6,030 bases of DNA, taken from contig JAAYII010000052.1 in the NCBI GenBank assembly GCA_012523535.1, forward strand, positions 1 through 6,030. The letters are read 5' to 3'. Shown piece after piece: positions 1-5,774 of this stretch. A program made the position numbers and the translations under genes. Positions within the stretch are counted from its first letter, which is position 1. Each line of letters begins with the position of its first letter. Below the pieces are notes generated by a model. It was not told the DNA's origin. It did not search any database and was given only the letters and a program-made list of their open reading frames with translations. Source of the DNA: Peptococcaceae bacterium (GTDB taxonomy: Bacteria; Bacillota; Desulfitobacteriia; Desulfitobacteriales; Syntrophobotulaceae).

Positions 1-594
1 GATTGAAATTGTCATGCTCTCAAATATTTTTCCGTCTGTCACACGTCGCACTCCACAGGAGTGCGTGGATTGAAATATTGCTTCAACTCTGTGATACCCA
101 TCCGCTAAAGTCGCACTCCACAGGAGTGCGTGGATTGAAATCTGCTCTGCCCTTTTTATAGCCTCCATAAACTCCGTCGCACTCCACAGGAGTGCGTGGA
201 TTGAAATCAAAACCCCGAAGACTTATGACCAGGTAGCCGCCGTCGCTCTCCACAGGAGAGCGTGGATTGAAATAATGCTGACGAACCCTATCCTGTGGAT
301 AGCAATAGTCGCTCTCCACAGGAGAGCGTGGATTGAAATCTCAGGGGTCTGCGCAGGCAGCCCATCTCGCGCGAGTCGCTCTCCCCAGGAGAGCGTGGAT
401 TGAAATAGGCTGCGGTATCTCCCGGACCCGTCTCCAATAATGTCGCTCTCCCCAGGGGAGCGTGGATTGAAATCTCATATCTCTATGGTCTGGTGTTGTG
501 GTAATTCCTTGTTTGCCATGGGAAATGCATGACGCGCTAGATTCAGGTACTAGTGGTCTACATTACTCTCCCTATGAAAAGTGTGGATTGAAAT
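1..594 (+). CRISPR. CRISPR array, subtype I-C-like repeat, trailer end
   Basis: Seven full 32-bp repeats lie at 45-76, 110-141, 176-207, 242-273, 308-339, 375-406 and 442-473. A repeat tail occupies 1-9 at the window edge, and a decayed repeat closes the array at 562-594. Repeats begin GTCGC, carry an 8-bp stem with a 3-nt loop, and end GTGGATTGAAAT. Length, stem position and 3' end match the repeat class of subtype I-C, in which Cas5d cuts at the stem base and leaves an 11-nt 5' handle, here UGGAUUGAAAU. Spacers are 35, 33, 34, 34, 34, 35 and 35 bp (from 10, 77, 142, 208, 274, 340 and 407), followed by an irregular 88-bp interval. Repeat drift increases to the right, and the handle side is at the repeat's 3' end, so the leader and cas genes should lie left of the window. 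The subtype is inferred from the repeat alone; no cas gene is visible here. Confidence 0.97.
562..594 (+). repeat. degenerate terminal CRISPR repeat
   Basis: The last 12 bases (583-594, GTGGATTGAAAT) are identical to the 3' end of the intact repeats, and ACTCTCC at 565-571 matches GCTCTCC with one change. The right arm of the stem is replaced by TATGAAAAGT, so the hairpin is largely lost, and one extra base makes the unit 33 bp. It lies 88 bp after the last intact repeat rather than the usual 33-35 bp. This is the expected decay at the oldest end of an array and supports the leader-left orientation. Confidence 0.85.
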
Positions 595-669
595 ATCCAG
601 CCAACACCTCAAGCAACTCCAAAACAAAGAATATCTATCAGGTGAAGAGTTAATCGTTACTCAACAAAC

Positions 670-698
670 TTGTCGTAAAATTGTTAAGTATTTATACT
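670..698 (+). promoter_or_regulatory. candidate sigma-A promoter for the phosphatase gene
   Basis: A -35-like TTGTCG (670-675, 4 of 6 to TTGACA) is followed after exactly 17 bp by a -10-like TATACT (693-698, 5 of 6 to TATAAT). Transcription would start near 705 and give a leader of about 75 nt before the phosphatase start at 780. A perfect 6-bp inverted repeat with a 2-bp gap, AAGTAT-TT-ATACTT (686-699), covers the -10 element and could be an operator. AT-rich DNA yields such matches easily, so this is only a candidate. Confidence 0.4.
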
Positions 699-762
699 TG
701 ATAAAGAAGACTATTAAAAAAGTTCTTTTTTTGTATAAAAATAATAATAGAAATAGGAGTAA

Positions 763-783
763 ATGAATGAGTTGATAAAATGA
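763..783 (+). CDS. possible six-codon upstream ORF (MNELIK)
   Basis: The only good Shine-Dalgarno site in front of the phosphatase is AGGAG at 755-759. It is 20 nt from the phosphatase ATG, too far for direct use, but 3 nt from an ATG at 763 that opens a six-codon frame (MNELIK). The stop of that frame, TGA at 781-783, overlaps the phosphatase ATG at 780-782 in an ATGA junction. The arrangement suggests translational coupling: ribosomes load at the upstream site, terminate, and restart at 780. A second ATG at 767 is better spaced (7 nt) but gives only Met-Ser-stop. Whether the peptide is made is unknown. The proposal rests on spacing only. Confidence 0.3.
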   Translation: MNELIK

Positions 784-1442
784 GTAAAAACAGGACTTTG
801 GTAATTGGAGATATACATGGATGTTATGACGAATTTATTGAATTGTTAAATAAAGCTAATTTTGATGGAAAAAATGATAAATTAATTCTTTTGGGAGATT
901 ATATCGACAGAGGAAAGGATTCTTACAGGGTTATTCAAACAATTAAAACCTTGCAAAAAGAATTTGGTAATGACAATATTATTGCTTTGTCCGGCAATCA
1001 TGAGGATTTAGCCGTTGAAGCTTTGAAAACACAAGATTACTTTTTGTGGTTTTATAATGGGGGAGGAGCTACCTTAAAATCCTACCGGGCAAATAAAGGT
1101 GATATATTTAAGGATTTGGAATGGCTCGAGAGTTTGCCATACTATTACGAAGATGAGAATTTTTATTATGTGCATGCTGGCTTAGTACCGGATGTACCCT
1201 TGGACAAACAGCCAAAAGAAGCTTTATTGTGGGCGAGGGAAGAACTTATTTATTTTGAACATAAGAAAACAGTTATATTCGGGCATACGCCAACGATGTT
1301 TCTAAAAAATGCTCATTGGCAGCCTTTGTATTGTAATAGTAATTTAAATATAGATACCGGATGTGTTTATGGAGGCAAACTTACCTGTGTAGAAATTATT
1401 GACGGTGAAATAAACAGGCATTATCAAGTTGATAAAACTTAA
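780..1442 (+). CDS. metallophosphatase, lambda-type PPP family Ser/Thr phosphatase
   Basis: This 220-residue cytosolic protein has the complete signature of the bacterial and phage PPP-type phosphoesterases: GDIHG (10-14), GDYIDRG (39-45), GNHE (72-75), VHAG (131-134) and FGHT (167-170). By family analogy, D11, H13, D40, N73, H132 and H169 bind the two catalytic metal ions, usually Mn2+, and H74 is the catalytic acid. Further landmarks shared with phage lambda phosphatase (221 residues, as I recall it) are NGGG (93-96), LWARE (150-154) and IDTGCVYGGKLT (191-202). The likely reaction is metal-dependent removal of phosphate from Ser, Thr or Tyr of proteins. A relative of the Ap4A hydrolase ApaH is a less likely alternative. 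ATG at 780 is the only usable start, because a TGA in frame lies at 768-770; its ribosome binding site is distant (see the upstream ORF). The gene is strikingly AT-rich compared with azlCD. It reads in the same direction as the restriction enzyme, 133 bp away. All motifs are intact, so it should be active; the natural substrate is unknown. Confidence 0.92.
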   Translation: MSKNRTLVIGDIHGCYDEFIELLNKANFDGKNDKLILLGDYIDRGKDSYRVIQTIKTLQKEFGNDNIIALSGNHEDLAVEALKTQDYFLWFYNGGGATLKSYRANKGDIFKDLEWLESLPYYYEDENFYYVHAGLVPDVPLDKQPKEALLWAREELIYFEHKKTVIFGHTPTMFLKNAHWQPLYCNSNLNIDTGCVYGGKLTCVEIIDGEINRHYQVDKT

Positions 1443-1454
1443 CTAATAAAAATA

Positions 1455-1460
1455 AAGGAG
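1455..1460 (+). promoter_or_regulatory. strong Shine-Dalgarno site without a normal start codon
   Basis: AAGGAG at 1455-1460 is a near-perfect ribosome binding site, but no ATG, GTG or TTG follows at 4-12 nt. At the expected distance stands ATA (1466-1468), which opens a 19-codon frame starting IVEINNGTVDICL and ending at TAA 1523-1525. The nearest ATG, at 1482, is 21 nt away and gives only three codons. The site may be the relic of a lost small gene whose ATG became ATA, or a chance purine run. The restriction gene downstream lacks an obvious site of its own. Confidence 0.35.
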
Positions 1461-1527
1461 AGTAAATAGTAGAAATTAATAATGGGACAGTAGATATTTG
1501 TTTGGCAGAAGAAAAAGGTCAATAAGT

Positions 1528-1556
1528 TTGGATGATCATTAAACATAAGATATAAA
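1528..1556 (+). promoter_or_regulatory. weak promoter candidate for the restriction gene
   Basis: TATAAA (1551-1556, 5 of 6 to TATAAT) is preceded, after 17 bp, by TTGGAT (1528-1533, only 3 of 6 to TTGACA). A start near 1563 would leave a leader of about 13 nt before the ATG at 1576, or 28 nt before the ATG at 1591. No terminator is visible between the phosphatase and this gene, so read-through from upstream is equally possible. Confidence 0.25.
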
Positions 1557-1575
1557 AGGTAATGAAGTTGCAGCT

Positions 1576-4485
1576 ATGGCGAGAGATTTAATGAACGATA
1601 TGGAACTGCTACGGGAAAAAATTGAACTGTTTAAGAAGAACTACCAAGATTATACTTCGCCCAATTATGATGAGTACAATACCAGAGCGGATTTCATCGA
1701 TGTTTTGTTTGCCGCCCTGGGTTGGGACATGTATAATCGCCAAGGGGTTATTGAATTATTCCGCGAAGTGGTTAGGGAAGACAAGGTTGTTATTGAGGGT
1801 CGGAAAAAAGCGCCGGATTACGCTTTTAAAATCGGACCCCATATTGTTTTTTATGTGGAAGCGAAAAAGCCGGCTGTGGACATAGAAAATGATCCTGAAC
1901 CGGCTTATCAGTTAAGACGCTATGCTTACAGCAAAGGTCTGGAGCTCTCTATTCTCACCAATTTTGCGCAGATTGCGGTTTACGATACAAGGGTGATGCC
2001 CAAGGTAGGGGATAAGGCCTATCATTCCCGGTTGTTCTACTGTACCTACGATGAACTCTTTGCTCCATGCCAGGACTTTAAATACGCCACCAATTTTGAT
2101 TTTCTGTTTAAAACCTTTGGCAGGCAAGCTGTTCTCAACGGCAGTTTTCATGCTTATGCCCGTGAAAAAAAAGGGGCGAAGGGTACAGTCAGTGTCGATG
2201 AAGGTTTCCTCGATCTTTTAAACAATTGGCGGGAAAAGCTGGCAGTTGGGATTGCCTTAAAAAACGAAGAAGTAGATGAATATAACCTCAATCTGGCGGT
2301 GCAAAAAATCATTGACAGTTTTGTTTTTCTGCGCATAGCTGAAGATCGCTTGATTGAAGAACCAAATTATTTGTTAAACCAGACATTAAAACCGGAAATC
2401 TATAAATCCTTAATTGAGGTCTTTGACAAAGCAGATGCCAAGTATAATTCCGGCCTTTTTAATTATCCCCAATGGCTTAGGGAACTGAAGATTGAGGACA
2501 AAGTCCTTAAAGGTATTATCGAAGAAATGTACCATGGTTGCCCATATGAGTTTTCCGTGCTTCCCATTGATATCTTAGGGAGTGCTTATGAGCAATTCTT
2601 AGGTAAAACCATTAAATATGTTCGCCAAACCAAATATGGTCATAAAGTAGCCATTGAAGAAAAGCCGGAAGTGCGCAAAGCAGGAGGCATTTATTATACT
2701 CCCCAAAAAGTAGTGAATTATCTTGTGGAAAAGACTCTGGGCAGATTAATTGCGGGAAAGAGTCCGGAGGAAATAAGTTCCATAAAAATTTTAGACCCTT
2801 CCTGTGGCTCAGGGTCATTTCTCATTGGGGCTTATGAATATCTTTTGAGATTTTATTTAGCCTTTTATCTACAAAATTCTAAGGTCAAGAAAAAAGCTTT
2901 AAAAGAGGGGATAATATATCAAGTCGGTGCCGAGAGGTATAAGCTGGCAACCGGCAAAAAGGTTGAGATTTTAACCCGGCATATTTTTGGCGTGGATTTG
3001 GATCCCTTGGCTGTAGAGGTCACCAAATTATCCCTTTTGCTCAAAGTTTTGGAAGATGAGAATCTCGAATATAAAGAAGAGCTTTTTAAAGCCGAGCATT
3101 ATCATTTACTGCCTAATTTAAAGACCAATATAAAATGTGGTAACGCTCTTATCAAAAGTGATTATTATGATGAAGCGGATTTGACGGTTCTAAACAAAGA
3201 CCAACTGCGGAAAATCAATGCCTTTGATTGGGAAAAAGAGTTTCCCAGTATTATAAACTCCGGAGGCTTTGACTGTATTATTGGCAATCCGCCTTACGGT
3301 TCCTTAAATTATACCAAACAATCCTTGAAGGATTTTTATCAGGATGAATTGCCATACTGGCAAGCAAAATATGAGCTCTTCGACTGGCGGATTAACTTTG
3401 TTATGCTTTTCTATGAAATGATCTTTAAAAAGGAGAAGCTGCTCAAGGATAATGGTATCTTGGGCATGATCATTGACTTTTCCTTTTTGGATTTGCCTTT
3501 TAAGAAGCTAAGAGATTATCTCTTGGCTACAACCAAATTTAGAGAGTTAATCATTAATCTGAAATACTTTGCGGTTAACAGCAGTCAGGTTATCACTATT
3601 CTGGAAAATACAGTTGTTCCAATGGATCAGGACCCGGAGCATGAGTTTGTTTTGAAAGTTGGAGATATTGAAGCCCAAGAGCACTTGGTTAAGCAAAGTA
3701 AATTGTTTAATTTAAATAGAATCAGCGCTAATGATCTCGTAGAAGATAAAATTGTGCAAAAGATCAATAGCTTAAAGAATATTGCTTTTCTGGGTGACCT
3801 TTTCCATACCACTTATGGCGCTGAAATAGGAGGTAAGAAAGACAGCTATCCCCACTTTGTTTTTGATGCACCGGGACCGGAAGGAGATTATATTCCTCTC
3901 ATTGATCTGGATAATTTTTGGGAGTACTGCCCTGTTAGTTATAAGCAATATTTGCGCTATGATAAGAACAAAGAGCGAGAAATCACAAAAAAGTACCCGA
4001 AACTAAATATTGCCTTGCGGGACAGGAATATCTGGCGGCAAGAAAGAGTAATTCTCCGGCAAAGTGCTAAAAAGTTGACTGCGTCTTACGATAGCAGGGA
4101 GAGTACTTCTTTTTTAAAGGCTTTTCACATTTATACCAAAGATAAAAGGTACTCACTTAAGTACCTTTTAGGTTTGCTTAATTCCGACTTGCTTGATTAT
4201 TATTGCCGGAAGACCGGAATTAATATGTCCGAAAGTGGAAAACAGCCCCAAATTCGCATAGCCGGCTTAAGGAAGATCCCTATTAGATTGATTGACTTTC
4301 AAGATGCAAGAGATGTGGCTATCTACAATAAAATTATTAGCCTTGTGGACAATGCCTTAGCTACAAACCGGGAAATTGCCGGTTGCAAATTCCCGGAGGA
4401 TAGAAAGCTCTTAGAAGACAAATTGAATATAATTAAAAAACAAATCAATAATTTGGTGAATGAACTATATTCCATTGAAGATTAA
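1576..4485 (+). CDS. type IIG restriction-modification enzyme (Eco57I/TaqI-like)
   Basis: This 969-residue chain appears to carry cleavage, N6-adenine methylation and DNA recognition together. Residues about 10-190 form a PD-(D/E)xK nuclease: P80-D81, then E95-A-K97 in VEAKK. The methylase has gamma-class order: motif X GIYYTPQKVVNYLVEK (371-386), SAM-binding motif I ILDPSCGSGSFL (405-416), an acidic motif II region FGVDLDP (471-477), CGNAL (521-525), and catalytic motif IV NPPY (571-574), which marks an N6-adenine methylase. The C-terminal YLLGLLNSDLLDYY (863-876) and PQIRIAGLRKIPI (891-903) fit a TaqI-like specificity domain, and a charged helix (about 915-966) ends the protein. No separate S or R subunit is present. 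It would cut unmodified invading DNA and protect host DNA; the recognition site cannot be read from sequence. The start is uncertain: ATG 1576 has only AGG 16 nt away, ATG 1591 follows GAGAG, and ATG 1600 is also in frame. All key motifs are intact. BREX PglX is an alternative methylase family, but the N-terminal nuclease and the shorter length argue against it. Confidence 0.93.
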   Translation: MARDLMNDMELLREKIELFKKNYQDYTSPNYDEYNTRADFIDVLFAALGWDMYNRQGVIELFREVVREDKVVIEGRKKAPDYAFKIGPHIVFYVEAKKPAVDIENDPEPAYQLRRYAYSKGLELSILTNFAQIAVYDTRVMPKVGDKAYHSRLFYCTYDELFAPCQDFKYATNFDFLFKTFGRQAVLNGSFHAYAREKKGAKGTVSVDEGFLDLLNNWREKLAVGIALKNEEVDEYNLNLAVQKIIDSFVFLRIAEDRLIEEPNYLLNQTLKPEIYKSLIEVFDKADAKYNSGLFNYPQWLRELKIEDKVLKGIIEEMYHGCPYEFSVLPIDILGSAYEQFLGKTIKYVRQTKYGHKVAIEEKPEVRKAGGIYYTPQKVVNYLVEKTLGRLIAGKSPEEISSIKILDPSCGSGSFLIGAYEYLLRFYLAFYLQNSKVKKKALKEGIIYQVGAERYKLATGKKVEILTRHIFGVDLDPLAVEVTKLSLLLKVLEDENLEYKEELFKAEHYHLLPNLKTNIKCGNALIKSDYYDEADLTVLNKDQLRKINAFDWEKEFPSIINSGGFDCIIGNPPYGSLNYTKQSLKDFYQDELPYWQAKYELFDWRINFVMLFYEMIFKKEKLLKDNGILGMIIDFSFLDLPFKKLRDYLLATTKFRELIINLKYFAVNSSQVITILENTVVPMDQDPEHEFVLKVGDIEAQEHLVKQSKLFNLNRISANDLVEDKIVQKINSLKNIAFLGDLFHTTYGAEIGGKKDSYPHFVFDAPGPEGDYIPLIDLDNFWEYCPVSYKQYLRYDKNKEREITKKYPKLNIALRDRNIWRQERVILRQSAKKLTASYDSRESTSFLKAFHIYTKDKRYSLKYLLGLLNSDLLDYYCRKTGINMSESGKQPQIRIAGLRKIPIRLIDFQDARDVAIYNKIISLVDNALATNREIAGCKFPEDRKLLEDKLNIIKKQINNLVNELYSIED

Positions 4486-4814
4486 AACACCGCCTGCACC
4501 AAAAACATATAAATCACCGTTCCGCCTCCGATGCTGAGGAGGGTATTGCTTTTCCAGTAGTGGAGCATAACAATGCAAACAATGGCAATGGCCGCAGGAA
4601 GCCAGTTGGCCGGGCTTTGGAAATTTACTCCTTTCAGGCAATATACCACCAGCATCCCTATGACCGCATAAGGCAACACCTTGCCCAGATAGGTTATATA
4701 GGCATTTTGGTTCTTGTTGTTTTGAAAGAGGATAAAAGGCAAAAACCTGGTGATAACCGTGCCCAGGGTTACCATGCAGATAATGATAAGAGTTTGTCCC
4801 GGTGTTAAAGTCAT
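4482..4814 (-). CDS. azlD: AzlD family branched-chain amino acid transport protein
   Basis: AzlD is the small membrane subunit of the AzlCD exporter, which sends out branched-chain amino acids and analogues; in Bacillus subtilis it confers 4-azaleucine resistance, and BrnFE of Corynebacterium is equivalent. The 110-residue protein has the usual length and four hydrophobic segments at roughly 6-28, 46-62, 70-86 and 92-108. Typical family stretches are TRFLPF (22-27), YLGKVLPYAVIGML (42-55) and HYWKSNTLLSIGGGT (85-99). The ATG overlaps the azlC stop in an ATGA junction (4811-4814), and a perfect AGGAGG lies inside the end of azlC at 4822-4827, 7 nt from the ATG, so the two subunits are almost certainly made together. 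Its TAA (4482-4484) overlaps the stop of the convergent restriction gene. No azlB-type Lrp regulator is visible in the window. Confidence 0.93.
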   Translation of the reverse strand: MTLTPGQTLIIICMVTLGTVITRFLPFILFQNNKNQNAYITYLGKVLPYAVIGMLVVYCLKGVNFQSPANWLPAAIAIVCIVMLHYWKSNTLLSIGGGTVIYMFLVQAVF

Positions 4815-5578
4815 TTTCCGTCCTCCTCAGCCAATTGCTTGCGCAATAAGGTCAAAACCAGCAGAATAGCCGCCATGGAAGGGATAATAAAATTGCCCGG
4901 GCCGAAAACAAGCAAGCAGATTGCGGAACATAAAACCCCTATAATAGCCGGTTTGTGGTTTTTTTGACTTTTCCATTGCTCCAAGAATATCACCACGAAA
5001 AGAGCTGTCAGGACAAAATCGAGGCCCTGGGTATTGAAGAAGATCATCGAGCCCAGCAGTCCTCCCAGAACCGACCCCAGTACCCAGTAGCAATGGTCCA
5101 GCAAGGTGATAAAAAACACAAACCATTTTTTATTTACACCCGCGGGGGGTTCCGCGGAACAGACAATGGAAAAGGTTTCGTCACACAAGCCGAAAATCAG
5201 GTAGGGTTTCAGCCTGCCCATATTTTTATATTTATCCAGCAGGGAAAGGCCATAAAATAAATGGCGGGCATTGATCATCAAGGTCATCAATAAGGCGTAA
5301 AGGGGGTTAAAAACCGAGGTCAGAAAGGTAATGGCCACATACTGGGCGGATCCGGCAAAAGCGAAGAGGCTCATTAAGAATGTCCACCCCACGCCGTAAC
5401 CTTTGCTGTCCATTAGAATGCCGTAAGCGATGCCTAAAAAAGTAAACCCCGTTAATACAGGGATGGTATGGGGGAAGGCAGCTGTTAAGGCTTTTTTGAG
5501 AACTTGCCTGCTTGCGGTATCCGGAGATTCGAGGAAAGTGCCCGGATTCAGCTCCAGCGGCCGGTTGTTTTCTTTCAA
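4811..5578 (-). CDS. azlC: AzlC family branched-chain amino acid exporter, large subunit
   Basis: AzlC is the large membrane subunit that pairs with AzlD to export branched-chain amino acids such as leucine and isoleucine across the cytoplasmic membrane. The 255-residue protein shows hydrophobic segments at about 37-57, 64-88, 92-113, 152-180, 186-200, 209-225 and 229-246. Recognisable family stretches are FAGSAQ (73-78), NARHLFYGLSL (103-113), CDETFS (132-137), DHCYWVLGSVLGG (161-173) and GLDFVLTALFVVI (185-197). I chose the TTG at 5576-5578 because AGGAG (5588-5592) lies 9 nt upstream and no in-frame ATG precedes the first membrane segment. A GTG at 5586-5588 is in another frame. The gene is more G+C-rich than the accessory genes to the left and overlaps azlD by 4 bp. 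Substrates are assigned by family only; some AzlC homologues may carry other amino acids. Confidence 0.93.
   Translation of the reverse strand: MKENNRPLELNPGTFLESPDTASRQVLKKALTAAFPHTIPVLTGFTFLGIAYGILMDSKGYGVGWTFLMSLFAFAGSAQYVAITFLTSVFNPLYALLMTLMINARHLFYGLSLLDKYKNMGRLKPYLIFGLCDETFSIVCSAEPPAGVNKKWFVFFITLLDHCYWVLGSVLGGLLGSMIFFNTQGLDFVLTALFVVIFLEQWKSQKNHKPAIIGVLCSAICLLVFGPGNFIIPSMAAILLVLTLLRKQLAEEDGK
4822..4827 (-). promoter_or_regulatory. consensus ribosome binding site of azlD inside azlC
   Basis: Read on the minus strand this is AGGAGG, fully complementary to the 16S rRNA tail, with 7 nt to the azlD ATG at 4814. It lies in the last codons of azlC and fixes the azlD start. It should also allow azlD initiation independent of coupling. 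Confidence 0.8.
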
Positions 5579-5587
5579 GTAATTTCA

Positions 5588-5592
5588 CTCCT
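5588..5592 (-). promoter_or_regulatory. ribosome binding site deciding the TTG start of azlC
   Basis: AGGAG on the minus strand stands 9 nt before the TTG at 5578. It is the only good site near the 5' end of azlC and is the reason for accepting a non-ATG start. Confidence 0.65.
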
Positions 5593-5664
5593 AAATCCGG
5601 TCAACGGGAATAAAAAATAAGATAGGGCATATAAAAAATAGTCAATACAATTTTATATTTCTAT

Positions 5665-5693
5665 ATTATATTGATAAACACAAATTTAGAAAA
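5665..5693 (-). promoter_or_regulatory. candidate promoter of azlCD
   Basis: On the minus strand a perfect -10 box TATAAT (5670-5665) is preceded, after 17 bp, by TTTTCT (5693-5688), a poor -35 with 3 of 6 matches. Transcription would begin near 5658 and give a leader of about 80 nt before azlC. A second possibility closer to the gene is TTGACT followed by TATCTT, but with only 15 bp between them. The leader is too short for a T-box, and I see no T-box antiterminator motif. Confidence 0.4.
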
Positions 5694-5725
5694 GCAAAAA
5701 ATTAAAGAACCTTATCCAAAATTAT

Positions 5726-5774
5726 AAGAATACTTCAATTACAACAAGAACACTTCAATTACAAGAACACTTCA
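5726..5774. repeat. three imperfect tandem repeats upstream of azlC
   Basis: AAGAATACTTCAATTACAAC (5726-5745), AAGAACACTTCAATTAC (5746-5762) and AAGAACACTTCA (5763-5774) follow each other directly, sharing AAGAA-ACTTCA, with periods of 20 and 17 bp. They lie between the end of the CoA-transferase gene and the azlCD promoter candidate. They may be the product of replication slippage or a multi-site operator; a period near two helical turns allows the latter, but nothing else supports it. Confidence 0.7.

Larger units (their letters stand above)
474..779. other. gene-free stretch: array end and AT-rich spacer
   Basis: Positions 474-561 form an 88-bp interval between the last intact and the decayed CRISPR repeat; I could not find a convincing buried repeat in it. 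Positions 595-779 are AT-rich. They hold a sigma-A-like promoter candidate (670-698), a dyad over its -10 box (686-699), an A-run/T-run (716-731) too weak to call a terminator, an AGGAG site (755-759) and a six-codon ORF (763-783). An open frame at 581-766 starts inside the decayed repeat and has no ribosome binding site, so I do not treat it as a gene. Confidence 0.6.

Noticed and set aside
83..319. 78-codon open frame on the minus strand across the CRISPR array
   Set aside because: It repeats FNPRTPVECD-like units because it translates CRISPR repeats; it is an artefact of the array.
531..548. Possible buried repeat remnant (GCGCTAGATT) inside the 88-bp interval
   Set aside because: The match to the repeat 3' end is weak and needs an inserted base, no stem is recognisable, and it would leave only 13 bp to the next repeat.
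716..731. A-run followed by T-run as a transcription terminator before the phosphatase
   Set aside because: The stem would contain only A-T pairs with a loop of about four bases and no G+C core, so it is too weak.
581..766. 61-codon open frame on the + strand between the CRISPR array and the phosphatase
   Set aside because: Its GTG start lies inside the decayed CRISPR repeat, there is no ribosome binding site, and the Lys/Asn/Ile-rich product is what AT-rich non-coding DNA gives by chance.
5136..5160. G+C-rich inverted repeat with two CCGCGG units inside azlC
   Set aside because: It lies within a coding stretch (EPPAG in AzlC), is not followed by a T-run in either direction, and is explained by codon choice.
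4811..5588. Open frames of 82-101 codons within azlC and azlD in other frames
   Set aside because: They are shadows; the AzlC and AzlD frames carry family motifs and membrane segments and have proper ribosome binding sites.
5579..5664. T-box or other riboswitch in the azlC leader
   Set aside because: The leader is only about 80 nt in the favoured promoter model, and neither a T-box sequence nor a stable antiterminator/terminator pair is visible.
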